From Cyanobacteria bacterium M5B4 (lineage in GTDB: Bacteria; Cyanobacteriota; Cyanobacteriia; Pseudanabaenales; Pseudanabaenaceae), in NCBI GenBank assembly GCA_002861535.1, contig PHFO01000013.1, forward strand, positions 1-32,281: 32,281 nucleotides of DNA, written 5' to 3'. Of this stretch, positions 23,568-31,875 are shown one piece after another. Under the pieces are notes generated by a model. That model searched no databases, was not told the origin of the DNA, and saw only the letters and a list, made by a program, of their open reading frames with translations. Positions within the stretch are counted from its first letter, which is position 1; each line of letters starts with the position of its first letter. A program made the translations under genes and the position numbers.

Positions 23568-23969
23568 ATGACCAATAAAAAACTTCCTGTTCTTTCTACT
23601 TATTACATTTCTTCTTCTCCCTCTTATTTAGATACAAAAGAGGACAAAATGTTTGTTTCTCAGAAAGAGAATAAGTTTTTTATTTTCTTTGAAACTCCTG
23701 GAGCTAGTGAGAAGGAAATTGAGGTTTGTGTAAGGAACAAATATGTATCCCTTAAAGCCAAAAGAAGCTATCTTTCTGAGTTTGGGTTAACAGATACTTC
23801 TAATAAAAATTACAATTTTTCTGTTACTTTGCCTAAGCCTGTTATTCCTTCTACAGCACAGATGAAATATGTTAATGGGGTTGTTATTGTAGAAGTTGAG
23901 ACAGAAAAAGAGGATCAGGTTATTCTTAAATTAGCTGAAGAAACAGACCTTTCTATTAACAGTGAATAA
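23568..23969 (+). CDS. hsp20: Hsp20 small heat-shock protein
   Basis: A 133-residue alpha-crystallin-domain protein. FFIFFETPGASEKEIEVCVR (residues 37-56) is the first strand and the PG turn of Hsp20. VSLKAKRSYLSEFG is the next, then FSVTLPKPVIPSTAQMKYVN, and GVVIVEVE matches the conserved GvL.i.vp motif. Small heat-shock proteins hold unfolded proteins, and cyanophages of several lineages carry one, probably to aid virion assembly. The N-terminal 35 residues are a disordered arm. The gene stands alone on the plus strand with a terminator at 23988. Confidence 0.85.
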   Translation: MTNKKLPVLSTYYISSSPSYLDTKEDKMFVSQKENKFFIFFETPGASEKEIEVCVRNKYVSLKAKRSYLSEFGLTDTSNKNYNFSVTLPKPVIPSTAQMKYVNGVVIVEVETEKEDQVILKLAEETDLSINSE

Positions 23970-23987
23970 AGATGTTATGTAGTGTAA

Positions 23988-24004
23988 GGGGGATAGAATC
24001 CCCT
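23988..24004. terminator. bidirectional hairpin between convergent genes
   Basis: GGGGAT and ATCCCC pair around AGA. It lies in the 95-bp gap between the stops of hsp20 and the fibre protein at 24065. The U-tracts on both sides are weak. Confidence 0.5.
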
Positions 24005-24064
24005 ACAATCCCAAGAAAACAGATTCCCATTCTGATAGAGTTCCAAATAAACTCTCCCATCCAC

Positions 24065-24439
24065 TTACTCCTGCCCCCCTCCTCCACTTACAGATATACT
24101 AAGAACAGTATCTGATTGACTTAGTGTTCCTGTTATATTATTTCCTGTAAAATTAAGCTTGTTTATTGTAGGGGGATAATCTACAAGGTCTTTAGCAAAA
24201 GTTATTGATCCTCCTTGTCCAGAATTATTTCCATGCCCTATCCATCTTCCTGTTCCAGAAGAGGGAGCTACTACATTAAAATCTGTGGGATCATCTGGTA
24301 ATGTTGAGTCTGGGTCAAAGGTATACCATCTACTAAGTTGATTAACCAACAAGGAAACTCTACCCCTACTAGTAAACCTCCCACTTCCAGGAACATTTTT
24401 TAGTTGCTGAATTGTATCAACAGAATAACCATGACTCAT
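24065..24439 (-). CDS. short tail-fibre-type protein with GTGRW module
   Basis: A 124-residue protein. Residues 1-75 carry a module also present at 25987 and 27917: a leading VDTIQQLKNV, a RWYTFDPDS strand, and the anchor VVAPSSGTGRWIG. The remaining 50 residues (GQGGSITFAKDLVDYPPTIN, ending GGGGQE) are a beta-rich repeat-like tail. This GTGRW module occurs in many phage tail proteins as a small structural unit. The gene is the last of a minus-strand operon with a membrane protein and a probable protease, each overlapping by four bases. Confidence 0.6.
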   Translation of the reverse strand: MSHGYSVDTIQQLKNVPGSGRFTSRGRVSLLVNQLSRWYTFDPDSTLPDDPTDFNVVAPSSGTGRWIGHGNNSGQGGSITFAKDLVDYPPTINKLNFTGNNITGTLSQSDTVLSISVSGGGGQE

Positions 24440-24852
24440 AGTAAAGATTTTAAGTTTTCAACAATTTTAGATGGATTGGTAGAAATAAGGTTTTGCAGTA
24501 ATTTTTCTTTTTCTGCTACACTTTCTTTCTTCAATACCTCAAGAACTAATTCAATCCTATCTTCTGGTATCTCTGGTATTTTATGCAACCCAATATCAAT
24601 GATCTTTAACAAGAGATCATCAATATCAGTGTTATTTGCAGTTTGAGGCATAAGTCTTTGGAACTGAAGAATTGTTTCCCTTAAAAAATTTAAGGTCTTT
24701 TTATTGATAATTTTCTTCCAAAAGATAATAAAAGATAAAATAGAAGCTAAGACAATAGAAACCTCAATAGCATCAAATCTGATTACTATCTCTTTAATCT
24801 CAGGATAAGAAGTATCCTGTAATACTACATAGTATTTGTTTTTGGTTGTCAT
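24436..24852 (-). CDS. single-pass membrane protein
   Basis: A 138-residue protein with one clear transmembrane segment at about residues 31-46 (SIVLASILSFIIFWKK) after a short N-terminal domain, then a long charged helical part (EDRIELVLEVLKKESVAEKE). It could be a spanin-like or lysis-control protein or a scaffold anchor, and the sequence does not decide. Both ends overlap neighbours by 4 bases (ATGA), tying it to the probable prohead protease upstream and the fibre protein downstream. Confidence 0.55.
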   Translation of the reverse strand: MTTKNKYYVVLQDTSYPEIKEIVIRFDAIEVSIVLASILSFIIFWKKIINKKTLNFLRETILQFQRLMPQTANNTDIDDLLLKIIDIGLHKIPEIPEDRIELVLEVLKKESVAEKEKLLQNLISTNPSKIVENLKSLL

Positions 24853-25748
24853 AGGTTTAGTTTCTTTGCTAGTTTTGCCTTGTATATTTGTCTTTGTAAG
24901 GGATGAGTCTCTGCCAAATAGTAATTATTTAGCTTTTCATCCCTCTCAAAGACCTGCCCTTTGTTCCCAACCAAAGGAGATGACTGAATAATTGTCCCTT
25001 CTCCTGCATCAACTCCATAAAGTATTTTTTTGTAGCTCTTCATAACTCTGATAGCAAAACCATTTAATAGTTCTAACAGTTTTCTATCTATGTCATTCAT
25101 GTTGACAGCTACTTTATTTTTATTGTTGTAACACTCAAGAATCATAGATAGAAGAGCAGAACTTAACTCATTGTAAGCAGTTTCAAACTCCTCCAAAGAT
25201 GGTTTTTCTTGGTCATAATCATTCCAGGAGGTAATGTTTTTGTTCTGAAATAAGGTCATCAGAGGGATGGCTGGAAGAGGGGTAAGACTCACTTCCACAA
25301 TTTTCTCATCATCTGGACTATCAACACAAAGACCTACAGAGATTCCTCCTGCATCCTTGATTTGATGCAGATATTCAGGCTTTAGAATTTCTATGGCATT
25401 AGAGAAAACAGCATATCTCCCTAATAGCATTTTTCTTGCTTCTTCATTATTTTTATATTCCTCTGGGAGATTCTCTTCTGTAATGATTTTTCCTTCTAAA
25501 GGAGAAGCAACCTTCCCAACAATGTTGTCATAATTCATTTGATGGTCTTTGATAAGATATACTGAGAATTTACTAAGATGTCTATTAGTATTATCAATAA
25601 TTCTTTCTAGTCTATCCCTTGAAAAATAATGTTTTTTTCCATTAGAGTCTTCTTGGCTCCCCTCAGTAATCAAAAGAGCCTTCTTCACATTCTCACTAGG
25701 GTCAGTGGAAAGAATTGTGCTTTTGGTTGTGTTAAACTTAAGTATCAT
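24849..25748 (-). CDS. probable prohead (capsid maturation) protease
   Basis: A 299-residue protein. Its first 180 residues follow the phage prohead protease pattern: ALLITEGSQEDSNGKKHYFS, then a His in LIKDHQMNYDNIVGKVAS (residues 65-82), a Ser in DAGGISVGLCVDS (131-143), and the closing IVEVSLTPLPAIPLM, which matches the family's IxExSlxxxPA. Such enzymes cut the capsid and scaffold during head maturation. The C-terminal 120 residues are helical and charged and may form a fused scaffold region. No capsid gene follows here, so the assignment rests on the sequence pattern alone. Confidence 0.5.
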   Translation of the reverse strand: MILKFNTTKSTILSTDPSENVKKALLITEGSQEDSNGKKHYFSRDRLERIIDNTNRHLSKFSVYLIKDHQMNYDNIVGKVASPLEGKIITEENLPEEYKNNEEARKMLLGRYAVFSNAIEILKPEYLHQIKDAGGISVGLCVDSPDDEKIVEVSLTPLPAIPLMTLFQNKNITSWNDYDQEKPSLEEFETAYNELSSALLSMILECYNNKNKVAVNMNDIDRKLLELLNGFAIRVMKSYKKILYGVDAGEGTIIQSSPLVGNKGQVFERDEKLNNYYLAETHPLQRQIYKAKLAKKLNL

Positions 25749-25787
25749 AGCTTTTCTTAAATATATTTTCTATATTAGCTTATTTCA

Positions 25788-26006
25788 ATGAACCTGAATT
25801 ACAAAGTAGCAGGAAAACTAAAAAAGATTAGAATTGACAATAAGTTTTCCCAAGCTGAAGTCAGCAAACTGCTCTTTGTAAGTCAGAGCAAAATATCTAG
25901 ACTAGAGAATGGAGAGACCAAAATCACTATGGATGACCTTCAAAACTATTGTAGAATATGTAATGTAGACATAAAAAGGTTTTTGAATGAGTGTTTCAGT
26001 AAGTAA
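25788..26006 (+). CDS. XRE-family helix-turn-helix regulator
   Basis: A 72-residue protein consisting of a single Cro/C1-type HTH: LKKIRIDNKFSQAEVSKLLF, then VSQSKISRLENGET. The second helix plus the SRLENG turn are the canonical XRE marks. It probably represses or activates a phage promoter. Its 3' end overlaps the next gene by 20 bases, so it is cotranscribed with a fibre gene and is divergent from the protease operon across a 39-bp AT-rich gap that may be its operator. Confidence 0.85.
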   Translation: MNLNYKVAGKLKKIRIDNKFSQAEVSKLLFVSQSKISRLENGETKITMDDLQNYCRICNVDIKRFLNECFSK

Positions 26007-27381
26007 TATAGCAACTCTAAAAACCATTAGAGCAGATCAGGCTAATGGAGTAATCAGGTGGGTAACAGAAAAAATTTCTTGGTATTATCCTAGTGCAGAT
26101 TCAACCTTGACCCCTGATGATGATGCAGTTGTTCAGCCCAATGTAGGAACAGGAAGATGGTTAAAGCAAGAGTCTGCTGTTAAAATCTCTGATATTAAGC
26201 CTACTCAGGTAGTAACTTCTGATGTTAATCCTATTTTAAGTGGGACTAGATATGTAGTAGATACTGCTAATTTAACTACTAATTCTATTGTATTTACCCT
26301 TCCTTCTAATCCTATATCTTTTGGAGAGACAGATATTGTTATACAGGGTACTAACCTATCTAAGGTAATTGAAATAATTGCTTCTGGACAAACCTTAATC
26401 AATAATGAAGAAAGAGATATAAGAGAAGCTCTTATTAATGGGCAGAGATTTAGAATCATTTATGGAGGAACTTCTATTGGATGGATTGTCTCTAAAATTG
26501 ATACCCTTGCCTTAACCAGCTATCCTAGAGGACAAAGCAATGTCTTTACTAGGGACTGGGATGGAACAGGGAATTATGACTTTAATTTGGGGTTAATAGA
26601 TGTTATAGGAAGAGATTTTGATCTAAATAATACCTGGACAAATCCCAACAAAAGATCATGGGGAGAAGTGCATATTGGGAGCAATAATAATACTACTAAT
26701 AGTTACTCTAATTTTAATACTGTTGAAAATATAACCCTTTTTGTTTCTTATGGTTATGTTAATGTAACACCAAATTTTTTTAGTAGGCTTAATTCTGAAA
26801 ACTCAAATAGCACAAATAGCTCTTACTCTTTAGGGATATTAAAAACAGAAAGAATTAGTTTTTGGTGTAGAGGGAAGGGAGTTCCTGGGTCTCCAAATAT
26901 AGCATTAAAACCCTCAAAGGTCTTAATCATCTATAAACATTATGCAACTATTTCAGGGGCAGTTACTATTTCTAATCTAACTGCTAATGGCATTAAAACC
27001 CTTCTAAACCCTATAATTATGGGGTCTATAGATGCAGAAATAATACAACCCAATAGCAGTATCACTGACAGAACCAGAATAATAGAGAGAAGCAGTGGAT
27101 CAAATCTATTCACTTTACATGGGAGAGGAATAGAAGTATTAAGAAAACCTAATACTTTAACAAACTTTAATTCTGAGGTAATACTTGTAGATCACACAAA
27201 ACTCCCCTCCCCTTACAATAACAATAATTTCTTTGGGATACTCTATACCTTAGAACCTACTTCTACATATTTTAATAATTTCTCTTTTGAATGGATTGTG
27301 GATTCTTATGCTCTGTTTACAGGGTCAACTTATGTTTTTATTCATAGTATTGACTTTTTTGGAACTGCTTATCCATTCTAA
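25987..27381 (+). CDS. tail-fibre-type protein with GTGRW module
   Basis: A 464-residue protein starting inside the XRE gene at ATG 25987 (MSVSVSNIATLKTIRAD). Residues 1-60 hold the module shared with two other genes: ATLKTI, ISWYYPSAD, then VVQPNVGTGRWLK. The middle (PTQVVTSDVNPILSG onwards) and the long C-terminus are beta-rich, with many Asn, Thr and Ser and short repeats of aromatic residues, as in phage fibres. It probably serves as a receptor-binding or fibre protein. It converges with the 27917 gene, with only five bases between them. Confidence 0.65.
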   Translation: MSVSVSNIATLKTIRADQANGVIRWVTEKISWYYPSADSTLTPDDDAVVQPNVGTGRWLKQESAVKISDIKPTQVVTSDVNPILSGTRYVVDTANLTTNSIVFTLPSNPISFGETDIVIQGTNLSKVIEIIASGQTLINNEERDIREALINGQRFRIIYGGTSIGWIVSKIDTLALTSYPRGQSNVFTRDWDGTGNYDFNLGLIDVIGRDFDLNNTWTNPNKRSWGEVHIGSNNNTTNSYSNFNTVENITLFVSYGYVNVTPNFFSRLNSENSNSTNSSYSLGILKTERISFWCRGKGVPGSPNIALKPSKVLIIYKHYATISGAVTISNLTANGIKTLLNPIIMGSIDAEIIQPNSSITDRTRIIERSSGSNLFTLHGRGIEVLRKPNTLTNFNSEVILVDHTKLPSPYNNNNFFGILYTLEPTSTYFNNFSFEWIVDSYALFTGSTYVFIHSIDFFGTAYPF

Positions 27382-27386
27382 GCAAT

Positions 27387-27917
27387 TTAGTATCTAATTA
27401 TATTAGTACATCTAATAGTGTTTAGTGCAGTAATACTAAAAAACTCTAAAAGGGCAGAAGCATCAGTATTATTAAAGCTAAAAACAGTCTTTCTGTTTGC
27501 AGTCCAATCTATTCTATTATCATTCCAAGTAACATTTGAATTGGTGCTGTTTCTGTCTAAAAATAAACTAAATTTTCCATCCCTAATTGAAGTGACAAAA
27601 CTTAAACTAGCATTCCCTTGAAACACCAACCTTATTAATTCTGTGCTGTTTGGATTAACAGTAGTAGCTCCTGTAACATTTGTCTCTGTTGCTAGGAGCT
27701 GGTAAGAAGAGATAGAGTTATTCATTTTGAACCATCTTCCTGTGGAGGAATTAGGAACAATAATGTTTTCATCATCTCCTGCATCAGTAGCATTAATGTC
27801 AAAAACAAACCAAGCTCTGTCATTGGCAGGGGTAGACTTAACAATCATTGCCAGATTGTCAAAAGCCTGTATTGCTTTTAACTGTGTAATATCTTCAACA
27901 GCCATTGGTGCAAGCAT
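27387..27917 (-). CDS. tail-fibre-type protein with GTGRW module
   Basis: A 176-residue protein beginning MLAPMAVEDITQLKAIQAFD. The start is well supported by AAGGAGATATT before the ATG. Residues 5-65 hold the same module as at 24439 and 25987, including RAWFVFDIN and VPNSSTGRWFK. The remaining 110 residues are a beta-rich Asn/Thr domain. It lies downstream of the 812-residue LamG protein on the same strand and probably decorates or completes the fibre. The function is inferred from the module and the neighbours. Confidence 0.65.
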   Translation of the reverse strand: MLAPMAVEDITQLKAIQAFDNLAMIVKSTPANDRAWFVFDINATDAGDDENIIVPNSSTGRWFKMNNSISSYQLLATETNVTGATTVNPNSTELIRLVFQGNASLSFVTSIRDGKFSLFLDRNSTNSNVTWNDNRIDWTANRKTVFSFNNTDASALLEFFSITALNTIRCTNIIRY

Positions 27918-27926
27918 AATATCTCC

Positions 27927-30365
27927 TTAAATTTCTATAGGTGGGGTAAAAGAGTTTGTGTATTTAGCAAAAGGATAGATAGCAATACTATCAATTTCTA
28001 GAGTATTCAATCCTGGGTAATTTCCAGCATTGGTATTAACAGTAGCATCTGATGTATTATTATTTTCATTCCTCTTTACACAGATTTTAGCATTAGAAAT
28101 AGGAGAAGCATTTATCTTCCCTGTCCCAGTATTAGTGGATTCTAAATTGCCATTAATAAATAAAAGATGGTTGTTTCCATCTCTAACATAACTAAGGTGA
28201 ACCCTGCTATTAATAGGTACCTTAGCAACACTATCAAAAGAAAGAGATAGCTCATACAAAGTAATGTTAAGTTTTTCATTTTTTATTCCAAATGTTAAAA
28301 CATCAGGAATATTGATTATACTGGCATAGGTATTTTCAGAATTATAAATATAAGCCTCTAAGGTTAGTGGTTGATCAGAAAAATCAAGATTATTTATTAC
28401 TGTCTCAAAATGAGAAACCCCTGATAAAACATTCTTCCCAGAGGGGGTTTTTCTAGTTAAAGTAAAATTATTGCTTTTTAGAGTATAAGCCCTGTTCTGA
28501 GATAATTCCCTAGTTGTGTAATAGAACTTGTAAGACAGAATACCTCTAGGTTGGACATCTTGGGGAGGAAGTACAATGTGATTTGTAATATTTTGACTAG
28601 ATTTAGAGATTTGTACATGGGACAATTTTCCTTCAAAAGAGATGGCAGAAGAAGGTAAATTACTATCAAATATTTCAGGATGTCCTATTGTAATAGGAGC
28701 TGTAGAATTAAAAGCTGTATTATCTGAAGTTAGAGAGTAATTTATTAAAGCTCCTCCAGCAAACAAGAGGTAAGAGTTCCCTGTTCTAACAAATTCAAAA
28801 AAGATAGGTTTATTTAGATTATTGTTTCTTAAATTTGTAATATCAGTATCCAAAGAGATAAATTTAGAACTAGTTCTAAACCTAACAATAATAAAAGTTT
28901 CAGTAAAAAGAATAATAAATGTATTATTCCCTGGATTCCACCTAGAAATCACTACCCCTTTATTACTAGGAGAAGTGAATTGGCAGAAGAAAGAAATAGT
29001 AAAATCACTCTGATTTAAGTCAAAAGAAGAAGTAGGAGCATAAGAGATGGAATCTCCATTTAGAGAAACAAACCCATTACTAAAAGTCCTGTTAGAAGTA
29101 GAAGGGGTAGCAACTAAGGAAGACTGAGTCTCATTTATATTTGTCTCTAATAGGGCAGTGAATATCTTATTAGGATTTTGGATAAAGTCTCTCCTCTTAA
29201 GAGAAGAGTAATAAAATAAATTCTCAAGGCTAGAATAGTTTGAAGGTGTCTCTATTCTTGCTGTCAACTGATTATCAGTAGTTAAAAGGAATCCATACAG
29301 TTTAGAACAGTTGATAGTAAGAGGAATATTGGAATAAGGAATATGATCAATTACTTGGCTAAAAGTCTGGTTGGAGGGAGTTAGAAAAGCAGAACCAGAT
29401 GAAGGGCATATTTTAATAGAAAGAGCAGTTTGTTGAGTTTGTCCATCATCCCTCACAAATTCAATTAGGTATCTTTCTCCATCAACAAAACTGGAATTAA
29501 AGTTATAAGTAAAAGCTCTATTCCCAAATTGATAGACAATAGTGTTTCTGTTTATTTTTAGTCTCCAAACAATTGTTGATGTAGTAGAAACATCAATTAA
29601 ATTGACAAAATCATCACTAAAATTACTGATAGAGAAATCAATATAAAGGTGAAATTTGGTGGGAGATGAGAGATTAAATGAATCCTTAAAAGGAATTACT
29701 AAGGGGGTTGTAAGATTATAGAAAGAAGACTCATTAACAGTGTTTGTTCCTAGAGGATAATCATTGGAACTAAATACATCCTCATAGTAGGAGGTATCAT
29801 TTCTAGGATTAATTTGTAAAATTGTTTTCCTGTTCTTAAAAAACCTAAGATCATCATAATAAATAGTTCTTAGATTGATTACATCTATCTTTAGCACCTC
29901 AATAATCATTAGAGGAGCAAAGTTCAAAAGAAATACTTCTGGCTTAATGTCCCACCTTCCCAGGTTAAAAAGATTGACAACCTTAAAATCATTAAACTTA
30001 ATAACAAGATAAATGGGTTTATATTTTGGTATGTTTTCAAGAGAGAGAGTAATATTTCTATTTAAGTCTAAAAAGAAGATAGATTTATTACTATTGCCTT
30101 GAATAACAACATTGTCTGTTGTGATAGAAACTGTTGTAGTAACATTTTGGGCTGTGGGAGCATTTTTAGGAAGAGGGATAAATACTCCTTGTCCCTCAGC
30201 AATTGATATATAATTTATTTGATTTGAAACATTGAGATTTTCTTTTGTGAAAGAAAACCATTGCCTTCTAGAAGTAATAGGAATACATTCCAAAAAATTA
30301 GTAGTATCCAGATAAGGAACACTTTCTAACTCAACAAAAGATGGGTTTAGTTTGCCTTTAGACAT
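27927..30365 (-). CDS. large protein with three LamG-like domains
   Basis: An 812-residue protein with a beta-rich N-terminal part (residues 1-200) and then three LamG/concanavalin-like sandwich regions. The first runs from FKDSFNLSSPTKFHLYIDFS, the second from DFTISFFCQFTSPSNKGVVI, and the third from LTLEAYIYNSENTYASI. Each shows the family's alternating strands and a Y[LV]xFVRxGN/DG turn before a closing LLFxNG/AGG strand. Such repeats bind carbohydrate and occur in phage fibres and baseplates. It starts with ATG two bases after the stop of the upstream gene. Asn, Thr and Ser dominate, as in the other fibre genes. No frameshift is needed here. Confidence 0.7.
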   Translation of the reverse strand: MSKGKLNPSFVELESVPYLDTTNFLECIPITSRRQWFSFTKENLNVSNQINYISIAEGQGVFIPLPKNAPTAQNVTTTVSITTDNVVIQGNSNKSIFFLDLNRNITLSLENIPKYKPIYLVIKFNDFKVVNLFNLGRWDIKPEVFLLNFAPLMIIEVLKIDVINLRTIYYDDLRFFKNRKTILQINPRNDTSYYEDVFSSNDYPLGTNTVNESSFYNLTTPLVIPFKDSFNLSSPTKFHLYIDFSISNFSDDFVNLIDVSTTSTIVWRLKINRNTIVYQFGNRAFTYNFNSSFVDGERYLIEFVRDDGQTQQTALSIKICPSSGSAFLTPSNQTFSQVIDHIPYSNIPLTINCSKLYGFLLTTDNQLTARIETPSNYSSLENLFYYSSLKRRDFIQNPNKIFTALLETNINETQSSLVATPSTSNRTFSNGFVSLNGDSISYAPTSSFDLNQSDFTISFFCQFTSPSNKGVVISRWNPGNNTFIILFTETFIIVRFRTSSKFISLDTDITNLRNNNLNKPIFFEFVRTGNSYLLFAGGALINYSLTSDNTAFNSTAPITIGHPEIFDSNLPSSAISFEGKLSHVQISKSSQNITNHIVLPPQDVQPRGILSYKFYYTTRELSQNRAYTLKSNNFTLTRKTPSGKNVLSGVSHFETVINNLDFSDQPLTLEAYIYNSENTYASIINIPDVLTFGIKNEKLNITLYELSLSFDSVAKVPINSRVHLSYVRDGNNHLLFINGNLESTNTGTGKINASPISNAKICVKRNENNNTSDATVNTNAGNYPGLNTLEIDSIAIYPFAKYTNSFTPPIEI

Positions 30366-30367
30366 AA

Positions 30368-31854
30368 TTAAGTACCTGCTTTAAGAAGTTTAATCCAATG
30401 TGCATACCTGAAATAAGGAGAGAACCAGGCATATCCTGGAGTATAGTGCCAATTATACTGATATTTTGGTAAAGGCTCTTTATAAAGCTCAAATGTTTTA
30501 ATATCAGAAGAAAGATGAAATCCATTCACAAACCCATAAATAACTTTATTTTCATCATTAAACATTAAGGGTTCTGTAGAGTTATCTGTAAAATTAGATG
30601 AAAGAGTAACAGAACTATTAATAATAGTATTTATTCTAAAGTTAATATCAACTCCATTTCTAGTAATAAAAATATGATACCAGGTCTGGTTGTCTGGGGT
30701 AAAAGGGAAAGAGAAGGTATTGTTAAACAACTTCAATCTAATATCAGTTGCTACTTTCTCTAGCTTGATAACATCTAATTTTTCAAAAAAACAATATTCC
30801 TACTAGCAGGACTAATATCAAACCTAACAAAAAACTGAAGGGTAAAGACTTGGGGAAGGACAAAATTATCATAATAAAGAATATTATTTGTGTTAAACAG
30901 AATAGATTGAGTCTTAAAGAGTTTATGATCACCTGAATACACAGCCTCATAGCTTCTTTCTATTACTGTCCTAGAAAAATCTTCAAGAGTACCATCAAAT
31001 CCAATAGATACCAATGAGTTGGGGTCTTCAGGGAGGATAACTGTATCAATCTTAATGATTTCAGGTTCATAGACCCAAGCCAAAGAGTTATTATAAAATT
31101 CTATTCTTTGTTCTGGGGCAAAAAACTGAGTTGTGACAGCAGACTTTAACTGGAACCAGGGAAGAGTAGAATTGTTTTGTTCATTACTCCTAAGAATTTT
31201 TAAGTCAGAAAAAGAGAGTAAATTTTGACTAATAAAAACCCATGCCTCTCCATACTTTAGTTCTAACTGACCAATAATATTTTGTTCTAATAAACCAAAG
31301 AGAGATTTCTGTATAGCCCTGATTTCTGTGCCTCCCCCTACCAATTTCCACTTAGTAGGGTCATTGTTGGCAGTAGATGTAGGAGAATTGTATATTGTGT
31401 TAGGGCTTGAGGAGACAAGATAATCTAGTAAAAAATTCTCTAAAATCTGAGTTGCATTACTTATTCCTATTTCTAAAAATCTAGAAGGGATTCTATATGT
31501 TGCCCCTTGTTCAATAGCTATAAACTGTTCCTTGGAATTGATGATTTTGTTATCTTTATCTAGAATCCTAAATTCTACAACTCCATAATAAGAACTTAGG
31601 GCAACTCCAATAGAAATAGGATTAGCATTACTAAGGACAACAGTTGTTATGTTAGAGCCATTTTGGCTATTAATAATATTGTCTGTACCAGAAAACTTAG
31701 TAAGGGTATTTAGTGGGATACTATCAACCCCAAAGACAGTCTGAGTGATATTAGTATTACCAGAAAACAGCCTTGCCTTTATGGGGGCTATAGAGAGCAG
31801 TGTTGTCTTCTTAATAACACTAAGAACCAGATTTACAAAATAATCATCTAACAT
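30368..31854 (-). CDS. LamG-containing virion protein joined across a -1 shift at 30784..30790
   Basis: Frame 0 from ATG 31854 (MLDDYFVNLVLSVIKKTT) runs 359 residues and stops just after ...RNIVFLKN. A -1 shift at codons GTT TTT TTG (T_TTT_TTG, 30784..30790) continues as EKLDVIKLEKVATDIRLKLF into the 122-codon frame that ends at 30368. The LamG domain (IGFDGTLEDFSRTVIE..., FTLQFFVRFDISPASR, then TWYHIFITRNGVDINF) spans the join, so the two frames belong to one protein of about 495 residues. The N-terminal half is beta-rich with fibre-like composition. A missing T in an eight-base run would give the same picture. Confidence 0.6.
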
Positions 31855-31875
31855 CTGATTACCAATGTTTTTTTA

